NCBI RefSeq assembly: GCF_041146795.1
Contig: NC_135170.1
Span: 24,236,033-24,300,032 of the forward strand
Direction of reading: 5' to 3'
DNA: 64,000 nt
Source: Maylandia zebra
Lineage: Eukaryota > Chordata > Actinopteri > Cichliformes > Cichlidae
Shown: positions 1 through 13,378 of the stretch, one piece after another
Layout of the letters: each line of letters opens with the position of its first letter
Position numbering within the stretch: the stretch's first letter is position 1
Made by a program: the position numbers and the translations under genes
The notes under the pieces: generated by a model
Told to the model about the DNA's origin: nothing
What the model saw: the letters and a program-made list of their open reading frames with translations, nothing else
The model's database searches: none

Positions 1-525
1 TCGTGTTGACATTCTACAACATTGCTTATTTACTCTGACCACAGAGTTCAGTCATCATCTAGTTACTAATACGCTAATAACCAGAATCCTCCTGAGGGTG
101 GAGCCCCCTACTGGCACTGCCTGGTACTGACTGTGAGCAGGTGAGTAAAGAGGAGTAGAATGGGGGTAACAAATGGCTTTGAAAAACCCTGAGTTTAAAG
201 CAGGCTGCTAGCAGACTGAAAAAAAAAGCTTGACAAATGCTTCTCACAACACAGACTCAGGCAGCATGAGTCTGCATATTGAGCTGTGCTGAGCAGCCCT
301 ATCAGTAAAGAGCCAGTGGAGCAATCCATGCATAATTAGAGTAGGGGGAGGGGGTTAATTGACTTCTTTGAGAAAGATCCTGATTTCTATCAGCCAGTCC
401 CATAATCATGTGAGTCAGGGCTCTCATTAAGCCCCCTCCCTCATTTATCTCTCTTCTCTTCTTCTCTTCCCGTCTAACCCTTTGGCCTCCTATACCCCCC
501 CCCCCCCCCTCCAATGTTTGTAAAA

Positions 526-568
526 GAAAAGAAAAGAAAAGAAAAGAGAAGAAAAGAAAAGAAAAAAG
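526..568. repeat. (AAAAG)n purine-rich short tandem repeat
   Basis: Imperfect pentanucleotide array of GAAAA units on the plus strand, just downstream of a run of about 20 C. Together they form a strand-asymmetric tract. Confidence 0.85.
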
Positions 569-2349
569 GTGAACCCCCATTGGCTCCTGCTGTGTCCTCA
601 CCAGGCCAGGAAAGGGTGAGCTAGATTTATAGCTAGCACCTGAGTGAGTAAGGTCCACATAAAGACATGATAAATGTACATTCACATTCACATGCACACC
701 AACACTAAAAGCTCCAGACTTCAGTTGACCCGACTGCGACCTCAGTGTGGTAATGTGCTCACCGGCAGATATTAGCAGCAAAAACCAGTTACATTCAGCC
801 CCGTGGCCAGCAGTGTTCTCCATATAAAGTTGCACAAAAGATGCAAACACATTTTTTTTTCATTTATTAGTGTCAACAATGATGCTCAAACCACAATGCA
901 GCGGGAACAGCACCATAACAAGTGTTTTGAATTATTTACAAGCAGAAAGTATACACTGCATACCGACATGCCTGCTTGCCACAAACACAATACGTTACGC
1001 TGGCATGTCAACACCTATGAATATTTACTTGAAGCATATCCGCTACGACAAGGCTTTTATTCAACATGGTTTTAAACCAATCGCAAAAAAGGACTACGGC
1101 TTCCTTCTGGCTGCCGTCCTTTTCGCTTCCCTTTCTCCCTTATTCTGTCTTATTCTATTGCTGCTTTGTGGAAACAGTGAAAGATCTGGAGAAAAACTGA
1201 ATTCCACTGAGACGGAGTGAGAGAAAAAAATGACATGAAAAAAAGACGAAAAGTGGCAAATGAGAGATTTCCTTCACAAGCCCATACATCACAAGATGTG
1301 GGCAGGGGCAGTATAAGGTCCACCTTAAATTTCTTTTAAAAAAAGACTAACTTTTTTCACCCTTTTTAAAAAAAAAAAAATCCTTTCACAAGTAGCTCTA
1401 ACCACCATTCTCCCTTTGCATGTTCACAAATACAAACCTACACAAACATATGTGCATAATCAAAAGAACACAAACTTTCTCCCTTCCTCTCCGCACAATC
1501 TCCCAGATGGTGTATGTGGTGGGATGGCACTGCTCCCCACCAATCTGGTTGTGGCACAGCAGCCTGGCTGACTGGCTCAGAACCGTGCCTCATAAAAATC
1601 TCTTGCAGTTAGGTGCAGGGCGGCCTTCAAACAAAAGCAAGTCCAAGCAAGCGTGCTGTAATGAACCCTGCTCATTCTCAAATAAAAACATACAGGCTGG
1701 TAGACCCTGAAGTGCAGCTGCTCCTTCAGGTAAGAGACATGGACCAGTGTGGGGAAATATGCCCTTTGGTGAACTTGGTTAATGCATGCAGTGTAGGGCT
1801 ACACACTTGGTGAGAAGCTGGAAGAGCAGAGGGGCATAGATACCCTACTGGGATTAGGTATCTGTTGAACTGGTAGGGAGGAGGTGGAGTAAGCAATGGG
1901 AGCAACTGTCAGCAGCCTTTTTAGCTTCAGCGCTTGCGTGAGTTAATGTGGACTGCTGCTGGATGCGAGACTTAAAAGAACCGCCGTTACACTCGACATA
2001 CGTGAGCTGGGTAAAGCAAGGTGACGAAACGGCTGGTTTGGAGCGCCGGGAAGGCTCAGCCGGTGCTTGAGAAACTTGAGCCCTGTGCAGGATGGTCCCA
2101 GAGACTGATGGAGATCCAAAAGGACTTAGGATCTGCTTTCATTCTGAGTGTTCGCCATCTGCCTAGCTCGAAAGAGAACCCATGGAGCTGGAGAAAACTG
2201 ACAACTGACAGATGAGACACTGAGCCCAAAAAAAGTGTGTGTATGTGCGTCGTGCATGTGCACGAGTGCAGTCAGCATGTCAGTATTGATCCTCAAAGCA
2301 GCTCCACTTTCTGAAATAAGATCTGTCAAACAGGGATACACGCATTTAG

Positions 2350-2350
<1 letters not shown>

Positions 2351-2446
<96 letters not shown>
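2351..2446. repeat. (CA)n microsatellite
   Basis: Uninterrupted CA dinucleotide array of about 96 bp. It creates long spurious T/H and C/V reading frames on both strands. Confidence 0.98.
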
Positions 2447-2448
<2 letters not shown>

Positions 2449-5400
2449 AGAGTTAATACACTGTGGACCTCATAGCTTAAAGAAAATTTGCTCTCTAAAA
2501 TAACAGACATCTGCACAACCCTCACATGTTCCACTCTTCCCAACAATCCTCTGCTTCCCACACAGCTGCCTACTTTACCGCTACACACGTGGTATTTATC
2601 CATCCAGTTTCCATGTGTACAGATTATTCTAGTCTCGCAATACCCTGTTACCAAGGATGACCAATTCGCTCCTCATACCTCACTGCTTAGCTGACACGTT
2701 ACTGATCTTGTACATGAATTAATAAACTCAAACTCATCCCATTTTGTTTCCTAACAACCACACACGAATAAACATACACATGACACATTTATGACTGGTA
2801 GTCATCAGTGGACTGTTGTTGGGGTTGCATTTGGGGTCCCTGCTGTATGAAAATGCCTCCTGAAGATCTCTCATGTGATCCCGTGAGTAATCCTTGAAAC
2901 ACACCAGTCTATGTAAGAGCCACGACTAAACCAGTAAGTAATCAGCACAGATACACACTAGAAAATTCCTGTGACTCTGTTGAATGTTTTCTCTGACCTC
3001 CAGAGCTCAGAGAAACCACAATGATGTCTGTATTTTTTCTGCCTAGATAAAAAAACAGACAACACAGGCCTAAGGGTCTGAAGAAGAAACAGCAGATATT
3101 TCCCATAACTGTCAGGCCATATGCAAGGAATATCATGTGATTTTAAGCACTTTACTGCTGAGCTTCTTGTAGAAGGGAAAGAAGCCTTTACACCTGAATA
3201 AACACACACACACACACACACGCAAAATCCTAATTATAATTCAAATTATGAGGTGAAAAATAAGCACAGCTTCTTAAAAGTCCTACCTGATTACTTCAGC
3301 AACAGGCTTACAATGTATAAATCCATCTGTGTGCTATTATTCAGACATACCCGCTAATCAGCAATGTAATTGAAGCAGGTGGATTTATCAACCAGCAGCC
3401 CCATAAAGAACTGGAGAAGAGAGAGATGGATGGAATATAAAATGCCCAGAGATGAGGTAGAATTAGGCACCTGCATCAGCCCCCTGTCCACCCCCACATG
3501 CTGCCCTCTCAGCTGCCTGCCACTCTGTTTCCTCTCTCACTCCTTTCATACAATCTCTACACCACACGGCTCCTTTGATTGCCGTTTCCCATGGGCATAC
3601 ACAGACACACACACAAATACAACAGAGGCATACACACAAAAACTCAAAACACACTAAAACACACTTCTTCTGTACTGTTCAGAGACAGTTGTGCCAGCTG
3701 AGTTTTGATTTGGAAAGAAAAGTTGCTTCTACTACAAATAATGACAGGCACTCAAGAAACAAGCGGAGCACAGCTATCAAACAGAAAACGCACAAGTATG
3801 CAAAAACTTGCGGGAAAACATGCAAAAAGCACAAAAAACCCCCACTCCTTAAAAGCAAGTTTAATCAGAGATACACACAGGCAGCCACCCACACATACCA
3901 AACACACACACACACACAAGTGTGTTCACACACCCTCCCATTATGCTGTATAACCAAAAGGCATCGAGCCATTTCAGCAGCTTTCTGAGAGCCAGCCAAG
4001 TAAGAGGTCTGTCAGTGCATTAGCCAGCATGTAATCATAGCCCAACCTCACTGCAATTAGAACTGGTTCTAATTCTTCACTGGAATCGCTGCCTTCTCCC
4101 ACCACTAATAGTTTACTTTACTGCAACAGCTGACAGACCCAACCCTGCCTCCCTGCTACAACACACACACATCCACAGCTGTAGCTCGTCCGTCAGCATG
4201 CCAGATCAAAGTGGATCCTGGGAACAGTCCCCTGCCATGTCCCACTTGTGCCACATGAATCCCATGAGTCTTTAGGCTGTGACACAGTTCACCTTCGTGG
4301 TGAAACTCTGTGAGTAAAGGCCTCTTCTTTGCTGACGTTCGATGCCTTAAAAAAAAAAACTCCTTACACAAATGTGAATGAGAAATGACAGCGAAACCAC
4401 GGAACAACTGCAAGAATAAAACACGTAAGTGTTCCTAAAGGCTGTCTATATAAGAGGCAAGCATGTAAGGCGTGGGTGGCGAGAGAGTACTGGGGAAACT
4501 TAGCTAATGAAGACTGAGGAAGAGGGAGCACTCCCTATACCGATGGCATTGCCATTAGCCTGTGAGCGGGTGCACTTGGGTGTCACTTCAAAGCATTCCC
4601 CACTATTAATCAGAGGCTATCCAGCCCTCCGGCAACGACCCTGCTAGCTGTGCCGCTAACTACCCCCCTAAACATAAGCACAATGGAGCTATCATTACGG
4701 TCGTTACGCTACACCTCGGCCAGACAGAGCACCTTTATCTCGGCATATATGTTACACACTGGCAGCCAATTAATTTACCTGCCACGTCTGAGAATAAAGG
4801 AAAAGGAGTGGGTGGTGGCAATTTGGTGTATGCAAGCAAGCATTTCCATTATGTAGGAGTTTATGTATTAGGGTGGGGGGATGGGAAGAACCTGTCTCAA
4901 GTTGCATCCCACAGGCTGTGCATTCAGCCTCTTTTCTTTTTCCTCTTCTTCCTCTTTTTCTTTTTTGTAATGAAAACACCTGCAAGAGGCTGCAGCCTGC
5001 CTGCCCCCCCCCCAAAAAAAACCAAAAAACAAAAAGAGGCACATCCCTGGCCTGATCTGGCTCTCACCTGGCATCCCCAGGCAGGAAGCCCAGTGCCTCC
5101 CCCGCTCCAGCCCCACCGGCAAACTGCAGCCACTCAGCTGGGTGTCAGCCACCAAGCTTGAGGATTAACTACAGCACTGGCCCCGTCTCTTTAATACTAG
5201 ATACATTTTATACAACGTTAATCCCAAACATCAACTCTTACTTCGTTTTGTTTGGACTGTTTTGGATGGACGGCGCTCTCCACTGGGTCAAACTAAAAGC
5301 CTACAGGGCACGGGTGCAGAATTTATTCTCTTTTATTGGGGTGACTGTCAAGGCTAATGGATAAGGGGGGAAAGGAAAGAAAGAAAAAACAGAAAACAGC

Positions 5401-5587
5401 GATTGCTTTGTTTTGCTGTTGCTTGTTTCTCATAAATTTGCACATTCATGTTACATGAGGATGAGAGGGCTTACAATACAAGACACTCTCCCCCTCCCTG
5501 TCCTGTTGTACTGTACTGAGACACTGCAGACTGTAGCAGTGCTGAGGGGATGAGATAACCGCTCACCATTGTGAGAAAAGGCTGTCA

Positions 5588-5705
5588 AGGCTTTGTTTTT
5601 TTTCCTCTTTCTTCTCTCTCTCTCTTCGTCTCTCTCTCACACCTTCCTTTTATTCCTACTCCCCAACTGTCTCCCTCCCTCCCTCCCTCCTTCTCTCTCT
5701 CACTC
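5588..5705. repeat. Pyrimidine-rich low-complexity tract
   Basis: Almost pure C/T on the plus strand, with CT dinucleotide runs and a (CTCC)n segment near 5671-5690. Mirror-symmetric homopyrimidine tracts like this can form triplex DNA; no function is shown here. Confidence 0.8.
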
Positions 5706-5861
5706 TGGAATATGAAAAAAGCTGGAGTAGTGGTTGCAGAAATAGCCCTGTTTCTATAATTAGATGTAAACAGATGAACCAGACTCTCAAGCTTGCTCTG
5801 TCCCACTGGCCCCATGGCCTCCTGGGAAGGAAGATGTGTGAGTCTGCATGACGTGCTTATG

Positions 5862-5862
<1 letters not shown>

Positions 5863-5928
<66 letters not shown>
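5863..5928. repeat. (TG)n microsatellite
   Basis: Uninterrupted TG array of about 66 bp. Confidence 0.98.
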
Positions 5929-5929
<1 letters not shown>

Positions 5930-6337
5930 ATACGCAAGTGTGTACATGCTGTTTTTTATGCGTATGTATTTGTAATGCACCAGCAAGTGTATGACAGCAT
6001 TTGACAAGTGTGCATCCAGACTTGCCGTCACATCCCTCTCTCTGTCCGTTTTTTCTTTCTTTCTCGAGGAAACAAAGTAACCTTAACTCGCTAACACCAG
6101 AGGGGAGGTCAGTGGGCACGCATGGCAAGAGGAAAAACCTTACTGCAAAGCAGCGACAGCAGACGTACGCACATCTGTTGCTGCAAAGCCAGTCATTTAC
6201 CCCGGATCCACGGGATGCATACTGTATCAGAGAGAGAGGAGGCAGTGTAGCCTAGTGGTCACATCAGGCAGAGGGGGCAGGGGGAAAATATGCAGAAAGA
6301 GGTGGAGGGCAACAAAACAAATCCATTTTGAGGAACT

Positions 6338-6366
6338 GGTGGTGGTGGTGGTGGTGGTGGGGGGGT
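6338..6366. repeat. (GGT)n short tandem repeat running into a G run
   Basis: About eight GGT units followed by seven consecutive G. The plus strand is strongly G-rich and could adopt a G-quadruplex. Confidence 0.85.
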
Positions 6367-9300
6367 GAATATGAAAAGGGTGGGGGAAATGGAGGATGTG
6401 GGGAAGCTTCAGGGAGGAGCAGAAAGGGTATGACATGGATCATCAAAGAACAAACGTGTAGGCATGAGAGAATTTATGGTGCAAAACGAGTGATTTGAAC
6501 AGAAAGCAGAAGGGGAGGAAGAAGTTTTTGGGGGGGTTCTGATCAGTGTCAGGCAGAGCTCAGGATATTCATGCAAGAGAGAGAGACCAAGACAGAGGGT
6601 GGAAAAAACAGAGCGAGAGAGACAGAAAGTGCAACAAGTCCCTTTTGGATTGAGGACTTGGCATCTGGTTGGATATTCCCAAGAGACTTATTAAAATGGA
6701 ATTCCTGATGCTAATCTTTGTTTTCTCACAAAAGGGCTGACACACTCTTCAGAGGCATACGGCTTGTATATTTAATGGCAATTTTCTTTTTTGCATATAC
6801 TAAGTGGAACATCTTATTGAATGGTACTGTACATCACAAACACCTGCTTCTCTTCACTGGCAGACTTCGAAATGTGGGTAAAGTTTTTCTACCAGTTTGC
6901 CGCACACTATCATTTATAGATTACAGTCATTTGAGTAAGGGAAGCTCAGAATCCAGAAAATAGAAAGTGAAGGAAATAAAGACAAACTCTAGAGAAAAAC
7001 CATAGCAGTTGCTGAATTATATCGTTGTTTCAAAATAAAAATCCAGACATTACAACATGTTAGTGCTGAAGCAGAAAGTGAAGCCTGCACAGCTACCCCG
7101 AAAAACTGTCATTTTCAAAACTCCTAATTTGTGCGGAGAAAGAACACGCCATTAGAGCAGCATGCTGTTTCCTGTGAATGCAGCACAAACTGGGACTGCT
7201 ACACATGCCGCACCAAGTGGCATTCAATTCTGCCAGAGAACTAACATCAGATCCAGCAGAGACAGGCTCAGACGTTAGAGGGTTAACAATGCACCTGTCT
7301 AGGCCTCACAGCCAACCACGGGGTGCCTCAGCTCTAGTGGGGTGGGGTGGTTTGTCTGGAGAACACTACCCCAAGACACACAAACACACACGCAAACCCA
7401 CCCACCAACCCAAACATAACCACACACACATTCATAACACTCGTGTGCTTGCAGTATTGTCACTGACCGCAAATCTGCTAACAACAAAAGGGCCCCCCTA
7501 TTTTGTTTTTTTTTTTTGTTCTTTTCACTGAACGATTACAATAATAAAATTGAAATTAAAAAAACAGTAATCTGGATTTTCTGCTTGAGCCGTTAATAAT
7601 GTCTAACAGCTGTCACATGCAATACGGCCATGCGCTGAGGTGGGCCTGGGGCTGCCTGATGAGAAGCAGCCTGATACTAGAAGAGAGAGGGAGGGAGCAT
7701 GAAGGGGGCAGAGATAGATCTGAATCACAAACAAAATAGCAGCGGTTGGCTTTGGGCAAACCTATCAGTCTATTTAAGCAGGCAACAACACTTTTATTTT
7801 CATTATTTTTTGCGTGCATGCATATGTGCGTGCATGTTCATCGTGGCTTCGTTGGATTCGTCAATTAACTTTTCACTTCCTCACATTGAGTGTAAAAATA
7901 CATGAGAGGGTTTTGAAATCCAATGCCCTGAAATCCAATACAGGAAGGTACTACCCTGGTAGTCACTGTCACCCATGGGACTCCTTTGTGTTTGTCCTGT
8001 GTACACGCCCCAAGCTCAAGGCAAGGGTTCTGTGGCATCATGCCACATGGTGTGGTTTGGGTAGCGGACTGAGTCAAGAGCCTGTATCTGAGGTAACATG
8101 GCCACCAGTTAACCACAATCCTCTTGCAAAGTCAGATCCTTTTTTTTTCTCTACCCAAGGCGTTCACTTTGTGTGAACAGTTTTGCTGATAAGCAACAAA
8201 ATTTAAGTAATAGAAGTTTAAATTTATTACACTCAGTGGCTGATTTAGATGCTAATATTTTTTCATGATCACTTAAATCATTAGTAAAAAAAATTCTTTT
8301 TAATGATACAGATACACCTAAAGTCTTGTTACTCTTGCAAGCAAAGGTATTTGCAAATATGTAAGGGGCTTACCCTTTCACAGACAGTTGACTGCCCTTG
8401 CCAGTCAGTTGGATTTCCAGGGGGGGCCGCAGTGTCAGGGGAAGGTGACAGATGGCAGCTGCACAGGGCAAGGTGCTATTTCAGCCAGGTGTAGGATGCC
8501 AAGCAACGCCTCCACTATTCAGGGGGACTCCACTGACAGCATGTCTGAACTGTGTTATATCACAACAATCCACAAACGAGCCCAACAACAGGCCATGGTT
8601 CTCACTCTGTTTTGCAGAGCCGTAGCGTAAAGCCAAATAGAACTTGGCTTAAGACCCATGCTCTGTCACTGCACATCAACTATAGTTGCCCCTGTGTACA
8701 AGTAGCCTTTTAATACAATGCTCACTATATTCAAAATGTATGTTCGCTCAGATGTCACTATAGCCCAAAAGGTTTAGAGTTCCAGAGAAAAGACTAGTGG
8801 CAGGATGAGTGAGGCTGGAAGCTGTGCTGCTAAATAATTACACTGGCCATGAAACACACTCCAGCCGCTGCTCTTGTCTGGGGTCAACAAGGAAGGGGAG
8901 TGGGCAAAGGCAAACAGGAGCTGGGTACAAACCCGGTGAGTGTTCAAAACACTAGAACTACAAGGCCAAGAAGAAGAAACCTCTTTTCCCACAAACAACC
9001 TTCACTCACTCGCTGAAGTTTATTGTTTTAAAGACCCTGGTTGTAACCAGCCCCTTGCTAACTCCACCAAACACCTGTGTTTGTGTTTGAAGCCTCTTCC
9101 CAGCATCCACAGACCCATGGGACAGTCCAGCAATGAGACGTTCAATAAAAGTCCCAGTAAAGTTATTTATTCTCCTTTGGAAAAAAAATGGGAGAAGCCA
9201 GACAGCATGGCTAACCTTTGAAGGGGGGGGCGCTGCTCAGATATCCAACTAGGACATAAAAACCAAGGGAATGACAGGGACATCCTACCAGAAAACAATA

Positions 9301-10879
9301 AAGGGGGTGGAAGGGGCTGTTTTTTATCTTTAACAGCAGCTGTAAAACACACACAAATCTGTGGTCTACAACAATGGCCCAGGGGCAAGGGAGGGTGGCT
9401 AAAACAGAAGTGGCAGGAAGACCACTACTTCCCAGACACAAGAGTCTTCCTGCTGGAAAGAAAGGAGACTGAAAAATGGAAGGGAAAAAGAGACAGAGGA
9501 CAGCCTATGGAAAGGGAGGCCGGGCAGATGCAAAGGAAGAGGAGACTAAGTGAGATGGCATAAATATGACCTTTGATTACATGGGATGTTTAGAGCAGAG
9601 CTCAGCCATGGACAGGCTGTGAACCCCCCGCTGCTTTCACACAGCCACACCTCAGTCAGAGCACACTGACCAGAACAATATGGCTGAAAGATGAGCCCAC
9701 AGCCATAAATGCCAGCAGTAAAGACAGCTCCACTGTGTCTCCTGCTCTGACACTATCCAACATCTGAATCTTGGCCTCACAGCCAAGCGAGGACCGTCTC
9801 CAACTCTGCATTGGAGCCAGAAGAAGATAAAATTACTATTTCAAAGTCCTTGTAAATGAACTGGCCAAATTAAATCGCATTAGAGGAGTTTACAGGTCTG
9901 TGTCGAACTGTATCAGCAAGTACAGGCAGAGAGAAGTTGCTCCAATGTCAGATTCCCAGAACACAGTGCAAGTGTAAACTATAAATCGACCACCTGACAT
10001 GCATTACAAATGACTGGCTTGTAGTAGGTGAAGATGGACAGAGGCAAATGCAAACTGACAGAGTCTCTACTGGCTCTAAGTAACATGGTTCAGTGGACAA
10101 GAGGGTAGAAGTGTGAATGTGGCATGCCGAAAACCCCCCCCCAAAAACAAAGGAATTTTTTCCCAGAAAAAAAATTCAAAATTCCAAAAGCCTGTTAGGA
10201 ACAATGCCAGAGGAGAATGCTGCAACTGCCATCGCTCTTTTTTAGCAGCAATGGGTGAAGGGAGCGCTCGCAATAAATACCTCCGCAACGTCAGAGGAGC
10301 CCTTTCAAGGAGCCACATCAGAAACCCGCCTTTGAATGCATTTTTTACATCAACCCTGAAATATTCATGCTCTTTGTAAAGTATTCATGTGAACCAGTGT
10401 GCAAGTTAGTCCCCAGGGGTAAAGTGAAGAGAAACTGAACACACTCCGCAAACAACACGCTCAGTTGTGCTAATGTTGCCAGCATACAGGACACTTGAAG
10501 GGACACTAATGACCTGCCCTGTCAAGATGAACAAACTGGAACCAGTTTGGTTCGACACCCTACAAGCATTTAACCAATCTTACATAGTAAGATTTGATTT
10601 AATGTTTTGGGGAAACTGAAAAAAAAATCTATATGAAAGCAATTAAATTGCAAAGTAATGTTGTTCTTTCTAAAAAAGAATTCAGAATAAGTACAAATCT
10701 TTTTTTCTTTTTCCTTTTACAACACGAGTTTACATTTAAATTGTGTTTTAATGAACTTTCTATCCAGGTGCTGGTATTAAAAGCTAGTTCTGCCACCAAA
10801 TATTTCTTTTTTTTTTAAATGTCTAAAAAAATGCAACATGCGGTCTTGACAGAAATAATCCAATATTTTTACAAGCTGC

Positions 10880-10882
<3 letters not shown>

Positions 10883-10922
<40 letters not shown>
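10883..10922. repeat. (TA)n microsatellite
   Basis: Uninterrupted TA array of about 40 bp. Confidence 0.95.
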
Positions 10923-10923
<1 letters not shown>

Positions 10924-11432
10924 TATGCTTCATGTCTCATCCACATATCTGCATCATGGCATGCCTGACATTTACAAATATTATTGAAACAATGAATCAA
11001 ATGCTGGATGTCAGCAGAGCACAATAACAAAGTCATCCTAGTGGAGGCTAGAGAAGATTTGGAAATTATGTCAAATTATTTTTATGTTAATTCAATCAAA
11101 CACTTGAAATGTAAAGAATAAAATCATTTTGCAGATCACGAGGATATTAGATCGCGCCGCTGTCACGCCCATGCGCTACTGACAAGACTGAGGAGAACAA
11201 TAAACCACCTGTGTTGCTCATTGAACAGTGATGACATTTGGAAGGTTAGGCCTTCGTGTGTGTAGCACAATACTACGAAAGGTACACCAAATATGGTTGG
11301 GGGGCAGGCGGTGGAGGGGTGCACCTGTGCTCTGTAGCCAGCACTGAGCCTTCGTGCTCTCAAGCAAAACATCTGTAAGAATGAATGGTGAGAAAATAAA
11401 AAAATAAAAATGAAAGACATATGGATGCAGGC

Positions 11433-11434
<2 letters not shown>

Positions 11435-11515
<81 letters not shown>
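11435..11515. repeat. (TG)n microsatellite
   Basis: Uninterrupted TG array of about 81 bp. Confidence 0.98.
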
Positions 11516-11516
<1 letters not shown>

Positions 11517-12587
11517 ACTACTGCCAAAAGCACACATGAATGATGAGAGATGAATTGTGAACGGCACCCATGAATTCTCCTGAATGACTAATTATGCCTC
11601 ATGTTTAGTAGGATTTTTGCAAATGAATGCAGAATTTGGTTAGGATCTGGTTAACTTACTACAACCCTGCCCTGCTGTAGCAGAACACTTTATTTAAAAA
11701 ATCCCAAACATAAATAAACAAACAAGTATATAAAATAACAATTCAGATTTTTTTTATCATCAGGGATGACATGCATGCTGAATTTTCACCACCGACACTG
11801 AGCGGGTTGTTACACTTTTAGCGGCTTGGGCATATAAAATAACTTTAAAGGGTTTAAATATTTAAATATGCCTTTTTGCTTGCCAGTAACCCAAGACTGC
11901 TCAGCTGCATCATAAACATGTGTTTTTAGGGGTTTCATTTACATATTTTCAAAGAAGATTCTTTCAAAAGTGGAGCTGTTTGATGCAATCAATACGCCTC
12001 TGTTTTGACTTATCTTATTTAAATCTCTTTTGTTTTACATGGGTGGACAAACTAAAAAGGGCCAACACGCATTTTGTGATCCAGTCCATTAAAACAGATG
12101 TGCAATATAATTATATTATCCTTTTTTTCCTGTCTGAACTGAATTCTTGCCATTATATATTTAATTAAATCCAGAATAATGTGTGAAGAGAATTTTAAAA
12201 AAAACTGAATGTGGGCACAAAAAGTGACCACAAATCAAGTAAATGTGTAAAGAGGAGCACTTTCAAGGTTTTGTGGGGTGGAGGGACTGTGCATCATTTT
12301 CTTTTATTGTCCTTTAAAAAAAAAAAAAAAAAAAAACATATGAGCTGTTGGAGTTAATTCTGCAGGGTTGTAAATTTTGGACTCTTCTGTGCAGACACAA
12401 ATGTGCATACTTCCGTTTGTAAAACATTCACATTTGGGTTCACATGAAACCCAAGTCACTTGCTAAACCTGATGCATTCACTGTGAACACATTTGCACCC
12501 CGACACTTCAAAGCCCAATATAGAAGGAGGATTAGTATTGCTTTCCTTCCTATAACCTTCATACGCCATAACCCATGCAGACCTGCT

Positions 12588-12612
12588 CATCCATCCATCC
12601 ATCCATCCATTC
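12588..12612. repeat. (ATCC)n short tandem repeat
   Basis: Five to six ATCC/CATC units. This tetranucleotide often marks the edge of a common fish interspersed repeat, but no further repeat body is recognisable here. Confidence 0.75.
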
Positions 12613-13192
12613 CTTGCTTATGGCTCTGGGTATGGCCAAGGGTTTTGGTTAAGCGATGGCATCATTGTGACACTTTACAATTTAACGTGAAGTGACAAAA
12701 TCTCATTTTAAATTCAGCTCGCGAGCCAGCAGGAAATCAGTGTCGTTGTGCTCTGTCCAGCTTCCTACGTGCAAACTAAAACAGCTCTTAAACACATGGC
12801 ATTTACCCATCTTATCAAGTGACTATTTGTTTAACAAAGATGTCGTCATTACCTTTAAGATAAATGTTGATTCAGCTTAATCACAATTCCTGGTTTAAGG
12901 CCTTGTGTAAATCAAATCTCTCTTGATTTATTAGCTGATATTTGCATAGCGGATTCCTGTAAACAGTCACACCTGAGCAGCCCATAATTTATAACAGAAA
13001 ACCCCCCTCTATTATTCTCTTTTGTGCAAAAATAATCAGCTTGGTACGACTCCATATACATGCCCGACACCGTCTTGTATTCGGGCTGATAAATGCACAG
13101 CTGGCTTTATGGCACAACAAAATGAGAAAAAAAAGAAAAAAGAAAAACAGTATTGCTGTGTGGGAGACACACACACATTATACGTTTGACTA

Positions 13193-13378
<186 letters not shown>

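Noticed and set aside
302-850. 182-codon minus-strand open frame
   Set aside because: Low-complexity purine/pyrimidine tracts keep it open (FSFLFFSFLFF); no domain, no splice context, no match to bahcc1.
2126-2654. Long overlapping frames of repeated C/V and T/H (also near 5.8, 11.4, 17.2, 41.8 and 49.8 kb)
   Set aside because: These are translations of CA/TG microsatellites and have no coding meaning.
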